From an uncultured Bacilli bacterium (GTDB lineage: Bacteria; Bacillota_I; Bacilli_A; RF39; UBA660), in contig CALVKI010000046.1 of the NCBI GenBank assembly GCA_944332635.1, positions 1 to 47,375 on the forward strand: a stretch of 47,375 nucleotides of DNA, given 5' to 3'. The notes beneath the pieces were generated by a model. That model made no database searches. It saw only the letters and a program-made list of their open reading frames with translations, and was not told the DNA's origin. Numbering within the stretch: position 1 is the stretch's first letter; every line of letters begins with the position of its first letter. The translations under genes were made by a program, and so were the position numbers. This document shows positions 16,823 through 26,503 of this stretch, piece after piece.

Positions 16823-17989
16823 ATGTTGTTTCGAAAACGCAAAGACAAAGAAATAGATATTAATAGTTTAAATGATATTTTATTTATTGGCAAAAAGTTA
16901 ATGCAAATAGGTTATGTTATGACGATTATTGCTTTGATATTATTAGCTACTTATTTAATCAAGGAATGGCAGGTATTGAATTTTATTGGTCAATTCTTAA
17001 CTGTTATTTCTCCAATTTTTATAGGTTTGATTATTGCTTGGTTGTTAGATCCATTAGTTAAAATTTTGCAGGGTAAAAAAGTACCTAGAATTATTGCTTG
17101 TATTATTGTTTATTTATTATTTATTACTGTTTTGTTTTTAATTGTGGCTTTACTTATTCCGACTATGGGTAGCCAAGTTAAGGATTTTATAGGAAATATT
17201 CCTACGTTAGTTAATGATTTTAAAGATTTTTTTAATAAAGTTATTGTTGATTTATCGCATGCTTTTGACTATGACTTTTCTGAAATAAAAAATCGATTAT
17301 ACCATACAGTTGAAACTTTTGGGGTTAATCTATCTACTCAGATTCCTGATATGGCAATTAATTTTGTATCTGGTATTGTTAGTGGAGGAGTGTCTTTTTT
17401 CTTGGGACTTATGATAGGTTTTTATATGTTGTTTGATTTTGATAAAATTAATCGGTCTTTGATTTCTTTTCTTCCTAGGAGATGGAGAAAAGGTGCAGGG
17501 GAACTTTCTGTCCGGTTAAATGAGTCTTTGCGTAGTTATGTTCAAGGTGTTTTACTGGTTATGACTTTAGTTTTTATTACTCAAGCGATAGGACTTTCAC
17601 TTAGTGGTTTGCAGGCACCTTTAGTTTTTGCATTTTTTTGTGCTTTGACTGATATTATTCTATATTTTGGACCATATATAGGTGCTATTCCAGTATTGTT
17701 GGTAGGATTTATGACAAGTCCTGTTGTAGGTATTTGTTGTGTTATATCTATTGTGGTTGTTCAACTTTTAGAAAATAATTTTTATCAGCCATTAATTATG
17801 GGTCATACTATGAAACTTCATCCTGTAACAATTATGCTTGGACTATTGATTTTTCAGCATTTCTTTGGTATTATAGGTATGATTGTTGCAACACCAGTGA
17901 TAGCGGCATTAAAAATTATTGTAACATTCATTGATGAAAAAATTGATGTTGTTGGTAAATTTGCTGGTGAAGAAATTAAACAAAAATAA
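16823..17989 (+). CDS. AI-2E-family transporter (UPF0118), 388 aa
   Basis: This is a multi-pass membrane protein of the AI-2 exporter/TqsA-YdbI-YtvI superfamily. Helices lie near residues 30-50, 55-80 and 90-115, then a soluble stretch (about 120-200) is followed by paired C-terminal helices. Family features include PIFIGLIIAWLLDPLV near 65, FYMLFDFDKI, and PVLLVGFMTSP. The conserved end QPLIMGHTMKLHPVTIML is very clear. The substrate is unknown; some members are ion antiporters. ATG 16823 is chosen since GGAG (16810-16813) touches the earlier ATG at 16814. Confidence 0.9.
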   Translation: MLFRKRKDKEIDINSLNDILFIGKKLMQIGYVMTIIALILLATYLIKEWQVLNFIGQFLTVISPIFIGLIIAWLLDPLVKILQGKKVPRIIACIIVYLLFITVLFLIVALLIPTMGSQVKDFIGNIPTLVNDFKDFFNKVIVDLSHAFDYDFSEIKNRLYHTVETFGVNLSTQIPDMAINFVSGIVSGGVSFFLGLMIGFYMLFDFDKINRSLISFLPRRWRKGAGELSVRLNESLRSYVQGVLLVMTLVFITQAIGLSLSGLQAPLVFAFFCALTDIILYFGPYIGAIPVLLVGFMTSPVVGICCVISIVVVQLLENNFYQPLIMGHTMKLHPVTIMLGLLIFQHFFGIIGMIVATPVIAALKIIVTFIDEKIDVVGKFAGEEIKQK

Positions 17990-17990
17990 A

Positions 17991-18176
17991 ACGAAGAGTA
18001 AAGATGAGTATTAAAGAGTTTAAACATTTAGAGAAATCATGGTTGGTGAAAATGGTTTGTTTTGCCTTTAAGAAGCTACTTTATGAGTTTTGTCGGTCAT
18101 GCCGTTATTGTAATTAAGACCAAATTAGGATGGTACCGTGCTTGTTGCACTCCTAGTTAGGTCTTTTATTTGTATT
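17991..18176 (+). promoter_or_regulatory. T-box riboswitch, alanine-specific, leader of the alaS operon
   Basis: Stem I elements are present: GAAGAGTAAAGATGA, then AGAGAAATCATGGTTGGTG (distal-loop motif). The specifier region GAAGCTACTTTATGAG has GCT (18075-18077), an alanine codon. The T-box AGGATGGTACCGTG (about 18127-18140) has TGGT, able to pair with ACCA of tRNA-Ala. A competing terminator forms from AAGACC/GGTCTT and TTAGGA/TCCTAG (about 18116-18174), ending in a T run. Uncharged tRNA-Ala should allow readthrough into the kinases, alaS and holA. Confidence 0.92.
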
Positions 18177-18187
18177 AAGGAGGATTT

Positions 18188-18742
18188 ATGAAAATATATT
18201 TGTTAGCTGGTAAGGCGGGGTCAGGTAAGGATTTAATGGGTAGATATATGAAAACACAGTATGACTTTTCGGGACATAATACTTGTATTTTACATATTAC
18301 TACTCCTTTGTACGAATATGCAAAAAATTATTTTAGTTGGAATGGAAATATGTCTGAAAAACCACGTCAGTTTCTTCAAGAAATGGGTATTGAAGTGATT
18401 CAGAAGAAGTTGGGTAAGAAATTTTTTTTACTGGATCGACTTTGTGAGGATATTGATATTTTAAAAAATTTTTTTGATGTTTTTATTATTACTGATGGCA
18501 GACTTTTGTTTGAATTTGAAGAATTAAAATGCAGATTTCCTGAAATTAAGATTATACATGTTATTCGTGAAAATTATGATAATCAACTAAGTGAAAATGA
18601 GAAACAACATATCACAGAGGTAGAGATGGATAAGTATAAGAATTACGATTATATTGTTCGCAATACATCTAAAGAAAGATTATTTTCTGAGGTAAATAAA
18701 ATTATAGCATTAGAAAACGAACAGGAAGGGGAAATTATATGA
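18188..18742 (+). CDS. P-loop nucleoside/nucleotide kinase-like protein, 184 aa
   Basis: Walker A is AGKAGSGKD at residues 7-15, typical of (d)NMP kinases and dephospho-CoA-kinase-like proteins. FIITDGRLLFEFEEL supplies a Walker-B-like D with an Arg, and an HVIREN segment follows. This layout resembles phage-type deoxynucleoside monophosphate kinases (FLQEMGIEVI...). It is the first gene after the alanine T-box. Its stop overlaps the next ATG (ATGA). AAGGAGG precedes ATG 18188. The substrate is unknown. Confidence 0.75.
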   Translation: MKIYLLAGKAGSGKDLMGRYMKTQYDFSGHNTCILHITTPLYEYAKNYFSWNGNMSEKPRQFLQEMGIEVIQKKLGKKFFLLDRLCEDIDILKNFFDVFIITDGRLLFEFEELKCRFPEIKIIHVIRENYDNQLSENEKQHITEVEMDKYKNYDYIVRNTSKERLFSEVNKIIALENEQEGEII

Positions 18743-19290
18743 ATAAATTAGTTGCTGTTGTTGGAATGAGTGGTAGTGGTAAAAGTATTGCTACTGATTA
18801 TTTAGAAGGAGAAGGTTGGACTAAGTTATATTTTGGTGGGATTACTTATAAACTTATGGCTGAAGCTGGTATTGAAAGAACGTCAGATGGTAAAAGTGAA
18901 AAAGAATTTCGAGAAAAGTTAAGACGTGAACATGGTCCTGAATGTTATGCTAAATTTTTAGAACCAGATATAAGAGAAGCTTTAATAAAAGGTAATGTTG
19001 TTTTAGATGGATTATATTCTTGGTATGAGTATAAATATTTAATTGAACGTTTCCCTGAACTTAAACTTATTTGTGTGGTTGTTGATAAAGAGTTGCGCTA
19101 TGAACGTGTTGGCAGTAGAGTAGAAAGACCTTTTTCTCGAGAAGATATTATTTATCGAGATGTCACCGAAATTGAAAATTTGGCTAAAGGTGGACCTATT
19201 GCTTATGCCGATTATTTCTTATTTAATAATGGGAGTTTAAAAAAATATAAAACGAGATTGATGGAAATACTAGAAGATATTGATAAATGA
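18739..19290 (+). CDS. P-loop kinase-like protein (dephospho-CoA-kinase-like fold), 183 aa
   Basis: Walker A is GMSGSGKS at residues 9-16. GNVVLDGLYSWYEYKYL provides the Walker-B-like D in an NMP-kinase-type core. CVVVDKELRYERV and SREDIIYRD form the lid-like region. The layout recalls the UPF0200/dephospho-CoA-kinase-like group, often annotated only as AAA family ATPase. It overlaps the upstream kinase by 4 bases and ends 16 bases before alaS, so all three are cotranscribed under alanine T-box control. The substrate is unknown. Confidence 0.75.
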   Translation: MNKLVAVVGMSGSGKSIATDYLEGEGWTKLYFGGITYKLMAEAGIERTSDGKSEKEFREKLRREHGPECYAKFLEPDIREALIKGNVVLDGLYSWYEYKYLIERFPELKLICVVVDKELRYERVGSRVERPFSREDIIYRDVTEIENLAKGGPIAYADYFLFNNGSLKKYKTRLMEILEDIDK

Positions 19291-19306
19291 GAAGGAGAGA
19301 AGTAAT

Positions 19307-22000
19307 ATGAAATATATGAGTCATGATGATATTCGAAATACATGGTTTCGTTTCTTTGAAAACAAAGGACATAAAAAAGTGGAAAGTGCATCTCTTGTTC
19401 CGATTAATGACGATAGTTTATTGTGGATTAATGCAGGAGTTACACCTTTAAAGAAATATTTTGATGGAAGAGAGGTTCCTGAATGTCGTAGACTTGTTAA
19501 TATTCAAAAATGTATTCGTACTAATGATATCGAAAATGTAGGTATTACGAAACGACATCAAACTTTTTTTGAGATGATGGGTAATTTCTCTGTTGGAGAT
19601 TATTTTAAGAATGAAGCAATCGAATTTGCATATGAATTATTAACTGGTAATGAATGGTTTGCCATTCCAAAAGATTTGCTTTATGTTACTGTTTATCCAG
19701 ATGATCATGAAGCATATCAAAAATGGATTGAAGTTGGGTTAGATGAAGATCATTTAATAAAATTGAAAGAGAATTTTTGGGAGATTGGCGAAGGCCCTTG
19801 TGGACCAGACTCTGAAATATTTTTTGATCGTGGTGAGAAATATGATCCTAATCATGATGCTTTAGAAAAGTTTAAAAAGGATGAAGACCAAGAAAGATTT
19901 GTTGAGATTTGGAATAATGTTTTTAGTCAGTACAATTCTAAGGCTGGAGTTCCTAGAAATGAATATAAGGAATTACCAAGTAAAAATATAGATACTGGTG
20001 CTGGCCTTGAAAGATGGTGCTGTATGTTTCAAAATGTAGATAGTAATTTTGAAACAGATTTATTTCAACCGATCATTAAGCATATTGAACAGTTAGTTGG
20101 TTTTGATTATGATGGACAAAAAGAGTTCAAGATTATTGCTGATCATATTAGAGCTATTACTTTTGCATTAGCTGACGGGGCTTTTTTTGATAATAATGGT
20201 CGTGGTTATGTACTTCGTAGACTTTTACGTCGTAGTGTTCGCTATGGTAAAAATTTGGGATTAGAAGGGCCTTTTCTATATAAGTTGGTTTCTGAAGTTG
20301 TTGAAACTATGAAAGAGGCTTATCCTTATTTAACGGAAAAATGGGTTATTGTTGAGACTTTGGTTTTAGAAGAAGAAAAATTATTCTTAAAAACATTGGA
20401 AGCTGGGGAACGACGTTTGAAAGAGTTAGTTGCAGAGTCTCTTGATGGAACTATTAGTGGAGAAGATGCGTTTAAGTTATATGATACTTATGGCTTTCCG
20501 TTTGAACTTACTGAGGAATATTTGACTGAACTGGGATATAATGTTTCTAAAGAAGAATTTAATAAATATATGAATATGCAAAAAGAACTTGCTAAAAAGA
20601 ATGCTAAAAATAAATCTGCTATGGCTAGTCAAAAGAAAGTATTGTTAGATTTTAAAGAAGAAAGTCAGTTTGTCTATGGAATTTATCGTTTAAAGACTAA
20701 TGTTTTAGCAATATTTTCTAAGGATAGTATTGTTGATAGAGTTGATCATGATTGTTATATTGCTTTGAAGAGAACTTGTTGTTATGCCGAATCTGGTGGT
20801 CAAGTCAGTGATACTGGCATGGTTATTGGTAAAAATTTTAAGGCACGATTACTGGATTGTTTTAAAGCTCCTAACGGTCAACATATTCATAAAGTAAAAC
20901 TACTTGATGGATATATTAGTGCTAATGATGAATGTGAAATTGTTCTTGATAAAGATCGTCGTAAACGTACTGAAAGTAATCACTCTAGCGTTCACATGTT
21001 ACAATATGCGTTGCAACAATGTGTATCTAGTCAGATAAGACAAGCTGGAAGTTATGTTGACGGGGATAAACTTCGTTTTGATTTTACATATTCTGGCAAA
21101 CTTACTGATAATAAAATTATTGAAGTTGAAAATTTTGTTAATGATATGATTAATAGACATATTATTATCTCTACAGAAGTTATGCCTATTGATAAAGCAA
21201 AACAGATTGGAGCAATGGCTTTATTTAATGAAAAATATGGTGACATTGTGAGAGTTGTTAAAATAGGAAAATCTATTGAACTTTGTGGTGGTACTCATGC
21301 TGCCAATACTAAGGATATTGGAAGGTTTGCTATTTATTCTTATGAATCAAAAGGAAGTAATTTATATAGAATTGAAGCAACAACTGATGGTAAGATAGAA
21401 GATACCTTATTTGCTATTATTAAACCTTATAATGATGAGATGATTAAATTGCTCATTAAAGCAAAAGAAATTATTGATGAAGCTAAAGAAGTTGGTATTC
21501 AATTAGAATTTGATGTAGATATTAATCATGATAAGCCAGAATCTTATAGAGACATTATTTTTAATCGTAATGAATTACAATATGTACAGCAAGAAGTTAG
21601 AGATTTAGAAAAAAAATATCGTCAGCTGAGAGAAAAACAAGTTCTTTCTAATTTAGATATTTATCGTGAACATATTAGGGATTATAATGGTACATTTGGA
21701 CTTCTTATGACAGTTGAAAATAAAGATATTAGTTTACTTAAGAGTGTTGCTGATGCAATGATTGATGAAATGGGTACTGGATTTGTTTTCTTTGCAAACA
21801 TTAAAGAAGATGGAAGTATTAATTTCTTATCTCGTAGTAATTGTCATGTTAACAGTGGATTGATTGTTAAAGATGCAGCTGTGTCTTCTTTGGGTAATGG
21901 AGGAGGTAGTCCAACATTTGCTCAAGGTGGAGGAAAAACTAAAGATGCTTTACCAAAGATTTATAATCATATTGAGAAAGTGTTAAGAAATGAAGAATAA
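19307..22000 (+). CDS. alaS: Alanyl-tRNA synthetase, 897 aa
   Basis: This enzyme charges tRNA-Ala. The class II catalytic core begins with IRNTWFRFFENKGHKKV and includes RHQTFFEMMGNFSVGDYF and GRGYVLRRLLRR. The editing domain has NHSSVHM (HxxxH, slightly divergent from NHTATH) and CGGTHAANT (CxxxH), the zinc and editing residues. The C-Ala domain ends with GNGGGSPTFAQGGG. The length is near the usual 870-900. ATG 19307 follows AAGGAGAG; nine upstream codons (from 19280) overlap the previous gene and lack a site. Control by the upstream T-box (specifier GCT) confirms the assignment. Confidence 0.97.
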   Translation: MKYMSHDDIRNTWFRFFENKGHKKVESASLVPINDDSLLWINAGVTPLKKYFDGREVPECRRLVNIQKCIRTNDIENVGITKRHQTFFEMMGNFSVGDYFKNEAIEFAYELLTGNEWFAIPKDLLYVTVYPDDHEAYQKWIEVGLDEDHLIKLKENFWEIGEGPCGPDSEIFFDRGEKYDPNHDALEKFKKDEDQERFVEIWNNVFSQYNSKAGVPRNEYKELPSKNIDTGAGLERWCCMFQNVDSNFETDLFQPIIKHIEQLVGFDYDGQKEFKIIADHIRAITFALADGAFFDNNGRGYVLRRLLRRSVRYGKNLGLEGPFLYKLVSEVVETMKEAYPYLTEKWVIVETLVLEEEKLFLKTLEAGERRLKELVAESLDGTISGEDAFKLYDTYGFPFELTEEYLTELGYNVSKEEFNKYMNMQKELAKKNAKNKSAMASQKKVLLDFKEESQFVYGIYRLKTNVLAIFSKDSIVDRVDHDCYIALKRTCCYAESGGQVSDTGMVIGKNFKARLLDCFKAPNGQHIHKVKLLDGYISANDECEIVLDKDRRKRTESNHSSVHMLQYALQQCVSSQIRQAGSYVDGDKLRFDFTYSGKLTDNKIIEVENFVNDMINRHIIISTEVMPIDKAKQIGAMALFNEKYGDIVRVVKIGKSIELCGGTHAANTKDIGRFAIYSYESKGSNLYRIEATTDGKIEDTLFAIIKPYNDEMIKLLIKAKEIIDEAKEVGIQLEFDVDINHDKPESYRDIIFNRNELQYVQQEVRDLEKKYRQLREKQVLSNLDIYREHIRDYNGTFGLLMTVENKDISLLKSVADAMIDEMGTGFVFFANIKEDGSINFLSRSNCHVNSGLIVKDAAVSSLGNGGGSPTFAQGGGKTKDALPKIYNHIEKVLRNEE

Positions 22001-22928
22001 TTATTTACTAGAAAGTGAAGATAATTATTTAGTTTCTGTGAAGATTGAGGAACTAATTGATAAATGTTTTTTTAAAGATTCTCCAATTCATTCTTATGAT
22101 ATGGAGGAAGTTCCTCTATCAAATGCTTTAGAAGATTTAGATACTTATGGATTGTTTTCAGAAAAGAAAGTTATTGTTATTTCTAATATTGAGTCTTTAG
22201 TTTCTGAAGGTAACGAAAAAGACATTGAACATTTTTTTAGATATTTAAAAAATTCTTTGGATACAATTTTAGTTATAGTGATAGCTAGAAAATTGAATAA
22301 TACAAAAAAAATTACTAAGGAATTAAAAAAGAGTTTAGAATATATTAGTCTTACTACTAATGCAGTAGATTTTACAAAAAAAGAATTGCAGGGGTATACA
22401 TTAGAAAATGGTGTTGTTAGAGCCCTTGTTAGTTATACTTTAGAAGATATGGGTAGACTTCATCAAGAGTGTGAAAAGTTAAAATTATATCGAATGGATA
22501 CGAGAAAGATTTCTCTTCGAGATGTGGATGAATTAGTTATTAAAAAGCTAGGTGATTCTAGAGATTTAACATTTGAATTTGTTAGGGCTCTTGCTGCAAA
22601 AGATAAAAAAGAAGCTTTAGAAAAATATCATGAATTAGAAAAATATTCTATTGATGCAATACCTTTGATTGGATTACTTGCTAGTCAATTTTTGATTATG
22701 TATCAAGTTAAAATACTTGAAAAAAGAACTAATTTAAATCAAGAGATTGCTGATATTTTAGGAGAAAAACCATATAGAATTCAAAAGACTAGGGAGCTTA
22801 CTAGATACTATAGTGAGCGAGAATTGCGTGATGTATTAAGAAAACTTGCTGATATGGATTTAAAAATTAAATCTAGTGATGTTGATGGTAATTTTTTAGT
22901 TGAATTATTTATTTTAGAAAATGCATAA
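21990..22928 (+). CDS. holA: DNA polymerase III delta subunit, 312 aa
   Basis: The clamp-loader delta subunit opens the beta clamp. The protein has the family's ATPase-like N-terminal domain without a working P-loop (NNYLLESEDNYLV at the start; FSEKKVIVISNIESL near residue 55). A middle helical part follows, and a C-terminal collar domain has RVRALVSY-like and PLIGLLASQFLIMYQVK segments typical of HolA. It overlaps alaS by 11 bases, so it is coupled to it. A strong terminator follows. Confidence 0.85.
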   Translation: MKNNYLLESEDNYLVSVKIEELIDKCFFKDSPIHSYDMEEVPLSNALEDLDTYGLFSEKKVIVISNIESLVSEGNEKDIEHFFRYLKNSLDTILVIVIARKLNNTKKITKELKKSLEYISLTTNAVDFTKKELQGYTLENGVVRALVSYTLEDMGRLHQECEKLKLYRMDTRKISLRDVDELVIKKLGDSRDLTFEFVRALAAKDKKEALEKYHELEKYSIDAIPLIGLLASQFLIMYQVKILEKRTNLNQEIADILGEKPYRIQKTRELTRYYSERELRDVLRKLADMDLKIKSSDVDGNFLVELFILENA

Positions 22929-22958
22929 AAAATCAAGGACTAGTTTCCTTGATTTTTT
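22927..22958. terminator. Bidirectional terminator between holA and rarA
   Basis: AAAAAATCAAGGA pairs with TTCCTTGATTTTTT around a short loop. It serves holA on the plus strand. On the minus strand its arm is part of the last codons of rarA. Confidence 0.85.
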
Positions 22959-24160
22959 AATTTCTCTAAACGTTCATAAATTTCTTTTATGTTTTTTTCA
23001 TATCCAATATCTTTTGGGTGATAATACTTTTTATTTTTTAATTTATCTGGTAGATATTGTTGTACTACATAGGCTCCTTTATAATCGTGAGGATATTTGT
23101 AATCAGGTGAATTTGTTTTTATATGTTTTGGTATGGTTCCTACATTGCCTTTCTCTATATCGGCGATTGCTTCATCAAAAGCGATATGAGCAGTATTACT
23201 TTTTGGTGATAGAGCCATTTCTGCAACAATAGTTCCCAATGGAATTCTAGCTTCAGGTAATCCTGTTCTTTCTGCGGCGTTAATGGCTGCATCTAACCTT
23301 GGACCTATTGCTGGATTTGCTAAACCTATATCTTCGTAAGCGATAACAGATAATCTTCTGTAGATGGAATCTAAGTCTCCTTCTACTACTAGTCTAGCTA
23401 GATAATGTAGAGCAGCATTTACATCACTTCCACGAATTGATTTTTGTAAGCCACTTAATACATCAAAGTGTCCTTCCTCATTTTTGTCTGAAAAAAATAC
23501 AGGCTTATTATTTATTTTTCTTATTTTTTCTTCTGTGATTTTTTTATCATCGGTAGAGTAGTAGGCTACTTCTAATAGATTGTAAGCATATCTTAAGTCG
23601 TTTCCAGAGAGTTTTGCAATAAGCTCAATACTTTTATCATCAATTTCTATTCCTTTTAAATCGGGGTGTTTTATGGCCTTTTTAAGGCCTTCTTTAATAT
23701 CATCTATTTCTAACTCTTTTAACTCAAATAGTTGACATCTACTACGAATAGCTGGGTTAATTGCATGATAAGGGTTTGAGGTAGTCATACCAATTAAAGT
23801 GATTAACCCACTTTCTAATTGTGGTAGTAAGATATCTTGTTTATCTTTATTTAATCTATGAATTTCATCCATAATTAGAATCATTCCGTCATACATTTTA
23901 GCTTCTTCAATTACTATATCTAAGTCTTTTTTTGTATTTACTTTGGCATTTAAAAAACGATATCTTTCTCCTAAATTTTTAGCAATAGCATTTGCAATTG
24001 ATGTTTTTCCTATTCCTGGTTTCCCATATAATATCATAGAAAATAATTTTTTATTTTTTACTAGGTTTGTTAATATTTTACTTTCACCTAGAAGATGCTT
24101 TTGGCCTATTACTTCAGATAATGTTGTAGGAGCCAATTTTTGAGCTAAAGGTTTGTTCAT
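22940..24160 (-). CDS. rarA: Replication-associated recombination protein A (MgsA/RarA), 406 aa
   Basis: This is a AAA+ ATPase acting at stalled forks, related to the clamp-loader gamma subunit. The N-terminus LAQKLAPTTLSEVIGQKHLLG is characteristic. Walker A is GKPGIGKTS (about residue 45), Walker B LIMDEIHRLNK, and sensor 1 GMTTSNPYHAINPAIRSRCQ. The C-terminal MgsA domain has SDVNAALHYLARLVVEGD and YEDIGLANP, then YPHDYKGAYVVQQYLPD. Length and order are typical. GGTGAT precedes the ATG. It is divergent from xerD. Confidence 0.95.
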   Translation of the reverse strand: MNKPLAQKLAPTTLSEVIGQKHLLGESKILTNLVKNKKLFSMILYGKPGIGKTSIANAIAKNLGERYRFLNAKVNTKKDLDIVIEEAKMYDGMILIMDEIHRLNKDKQDILLPQLESGLITLIGMTTSNPYHAINPAIRSRCQLFELKELEIDDIKEGLKKAIKHPDLKGIEIDDKSIELIAKLSGNDLRYAYNLLEVAYYSTDDKKITEEKIRKINNKPVFFSDKNEEGHFDVLSGLQKSIRGSDVNAALHYLARLVVEGDLDSIYRRLSVIAYEDIGLANPAIGPRLDAAINAAERTGLPEARIPLGTIVAEMALSPKSNTAHIAFDEAIADIEKGNVGTIPKHIKTNSPDYKYPHDYKGAYVVQQYLPDKLKNKKYYHPKDIGYEKNIKEIYERLEKLKNQGN

Positions 24161-24297
24161 TTTATCACCAGCTTTATTTTTATATTATTACAGATTTAAT
24201 AATTGCTTAATTATTATATAATAAATTTTGCTTATTTTCAAATAGCCTTGGTTGTCTTTTTTTACTCTTTAGCTTATACTTATTATTAGGTGGTACT

Positions 24298-25206
24298 ATG
24301 AAGATAGAAGATGCTATTACAGATTTTATACAGTTTTCTCTTTTTGAAAAGGGACTTACTGATCAAACTGTTAAATCTTATAAAAATGATTTGGATATTT
24401 ATTTTCTGTTTTTAAGATCTAAAGGAATTAATAGTGTAAAAGAGATTAGTAGTGATAATATAAAAGAGTTCTTAAAAAAGCGTGCACAAAGTGAAAGTAC
24501 TAGTACTATTGCTCATAATTTAACTGTAATTAAAAATTTTCATAGATATTTAATAAAGGAAAATATTGTTAAAGATGATGTTAGCTTATTTATTTCTCGT
24601 CCTAAACTACAAAAAAGACTTCCCCGTACTTTAAATGTTCAGGAAGTAGACTTACTTCTTAATATTTCTCTTGTTACGCCATTTGACTATCGCAATAAAG
24701 CTATGTTAGAATTGATGTATGGCGCAGGACTTCGAGTGAGTGAGTTAGTGAGTCTTAATATGAATCAGATAGATTTAGAAAATGGATTGATTCGTATTAT
24801 GGGAAAAGGTAGAAAAGAAAGAGAGATTCCAATTGGTGAGTATGGAATTTATTATTTAAAGTTGTATTTGGAACATCGTGGATTATTAATTAAAAATAAT
24901 CGGCAAGTGGATAGTTTGTTTTTAAATAATCACGGAAAACAGATAACTAGACAAGGCTTTTTTAAAATATTAAAGCAATTACTTTTGGATAAAGGATTAA
25001 ACCCTGATGTTTCTCCGCATACATTGCGACATAGTTTTGCAACTCATTTATTAAGCCGTGGCGCTGATTTAAGAAGTATTCAAGAAATGTTAGGACATTC
25101 TGATATTTCTACTACTAAGATTTATACACATGTTAGTGATGAAAAAGTTGAAGCAGATTATAAGAAATATCATCCTAGAGAGCATAAAGGAGATTGGAAA
25201 GAATGA
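24298..25206 (+). CDS. xerD: Tyrosine recombinase XerD, 302 aa
   Basis: This enzyme resolves chromosome dimers at dif with a XerC-type partner. The N-terminal SAM-like domain (residues 1-90) binds the core. The catalytic domain has Arg in GAGLRVSELV, HTLRHSFATHLL (HxxR), LGHSDISTTKIYTH (His and the nucleophile Tyr), and the C-terminal tail DYKKYHPREH. ATG 24298 follows GGTGGT. Overlap with deoB matches the Bacillus order (xerD/ripX next to the phosphopentomutase gene), which favours XerD over XerC. Confidence 0.92.
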   Translation: MKIEDAITDFIQFSLFEKGLTDQTVKSYKNDLDIYFLFLRSKGINSVKEISSDNIKEFLKKRAQSESTSTIAHNLTVIKNFHRYLIKENIVKDDVSLFISRPKLQKRLPRTLNVQEVDLLLNISLVTPFDYRNKAMLELMYGAGLRVSELVSLNMNQIDLENGLIRIMGKGRKEREIPIGEYGIYYLKLYLEHRGLLIKNNRQVDSLFLNNHGKQITRQGFFKILKQLLLDKGLNPDVSPHTLRHSFATHLLSRGADLRSIQEMLGHSDISTTKIYTHVSDEKVEADYKKYHPREHKGDWKE

Positions 25207-26369
25207 AATTTAAACGTATATTTTTAATGGTTTTAGATTCTTTAGGTGTTGGAGAAGCAATTGATGCAATTAATTATGGTGATACTGGCGCTAATACATT
25301 AGGTCATGTAAAGGAAAAATATGATTTATTTATTCCTAATTTAAAAAAGATAGGATTTTTAGATACTTTAAATATGAATGATAATCCTGATGTTGATGCT
25401 TATTATACTATTGCGAAACCTACAAATGCTGGTAAAGATAGTTTAAATGGGCATTATGAGATGCTGGGAATTGTTAATAATATTCCGTTTAAGACATTTA
25501 ATCAAGGATTTACTTTTGATATTTTAAATGGAATTGAACAAGTAACTGGGCGTAGAGTTATTGGCAATAAATGTTGTCAAGATGATTCTATTTTACAGGA
25601 ACTTGGGGAACGTCAACAGAATTATGGTGCTTTGATTATTTATACTTCTGCTGATTCTGATTTGCAGGTGGCTGCACATGAGGACTGTATTCCTGTTTCT
25701 ATGTTATATGAATATTGTGAAAGAATTCGAGCATTAACACTTAAAGATGAGTGGAGAGTTGGTAGGGTTATTGCTAGACCATTTACTGGAACGCCTGGTC
25801 ATTATAAATTCGTTAATAGTGGTAGACGTGATTATTCTGTAAAGCCACCTGAAAAAAGTGTTTTAGATAGTTTACTTGAAAATAAATATAATGTTATTGG
25901 AATTGGTAAAATAAACGATATATTTGATGGTCAAGGGATTAATAAACAGATGAAGGCTAACAATAATATAGAGGCTATTAATAAATTTACTGATATAATT
26001 GATAAAAACTTTACTGGGCTTTGTATGGTTAATTTATCAGATTTTGATAGTATGTATGGTCATACTAGAGATGTTGAAGGTTATGGTAGAGCTTTAGAGG
26101 AATTAGATGTAGAAATTCCTATTATTTTAAATAAATTGGATATGGGAGATTTATTAATTATTACAGCTGATCATGGTAATGATCCTACATTTCCTGGTAC
26201 GGATCATACTAGAGAAAATGTTCCTGTTATTATGTATAGCAGAGATTTTTTGAATCCTAAGAGATTGGAAGTTTTTGATACTTTAGCTGATATTGGAGCT
26301 ACAATTGCTGATAATTTTGAAGTTGAGATGCCTCCTATTGGTAAAAGTTGTTTAGATGAGTTGGAGTAA
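25203..26369 (+). CDS. deoB: Phosphopentomutase, 388 aa
   Basis: It interconverts ribose/deoxyribose 1- and 5-phosphates in nucleoside salvage. It belongs to the alkaline-phosphatase-like superfamily. The start KRIFLMVLDSLGVGEA, the cap region with KDSLNGHYEMLG, and the metal site LLIITADHGNDPTFPGTDH are diagnostic, and the length is standard. ATG 25203 overlaps the xerD TGA, with AAAGGAG at about 25187-25192. An in-frame TTG at 25194 is too close to that site. Confidence 0.96.
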   Translation: MKFKRIFLMVLDSLGVGEAIDAINYGDTGANTLGHVKEKYDLFIPNLKKIGFLDTLNMNDNPDVDAYYTIAKPTNAGKDSLNGHYEMLGIVNNIPFKTFNQGFTFDILNGIEQVTGRRVIGNKCCQDDSILQELGERQQNYGALIIYTSADSDLQVAAHEDCIPVSMLYEYCERIRALTLKDEWRVGRVIARPFTGTPGHYKFVNSGRRDYSVKPPEKSVLDSLLENKYNVIGIGKINDIFDGQGINKQMKANNNIEAINKFTDIIDKNFTGLCMVNLSDFDSMYGHTRDVEGYGRALEELDVEIPIILNKLDMGDLLIITADHGNDPTFPGTDHTRENVPVIMYSRDFLNPKRLEVFDTLADIGATIADNFEVEMPPIGKSCLDELE

Positions 26370-26503
26370 TGTTATATGGATTTTTTTCTAAAGTTTATGT
26401 TTTAGATTTAGAATTCTCTTTAGAATATACTATAATACTGAAGGGGATTTTTAAAATTAATTTATTATGATTATTACAATATTATTGTGGAGTAGTAGTT
26501 GTG

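Noticed and set aside
22921-23232. Plus-strand open frame after holA
   Set aside because: It lies antisense to the rarA gene and runs through the bidirectional terminator; no protein family fits.
24298-25206. Integrase of a mobile element
   Set aside because: The housekeeping neighbour deoB and the XerD-type C-terminal tail point to the chromosomal XerD, and no element ends flank it.
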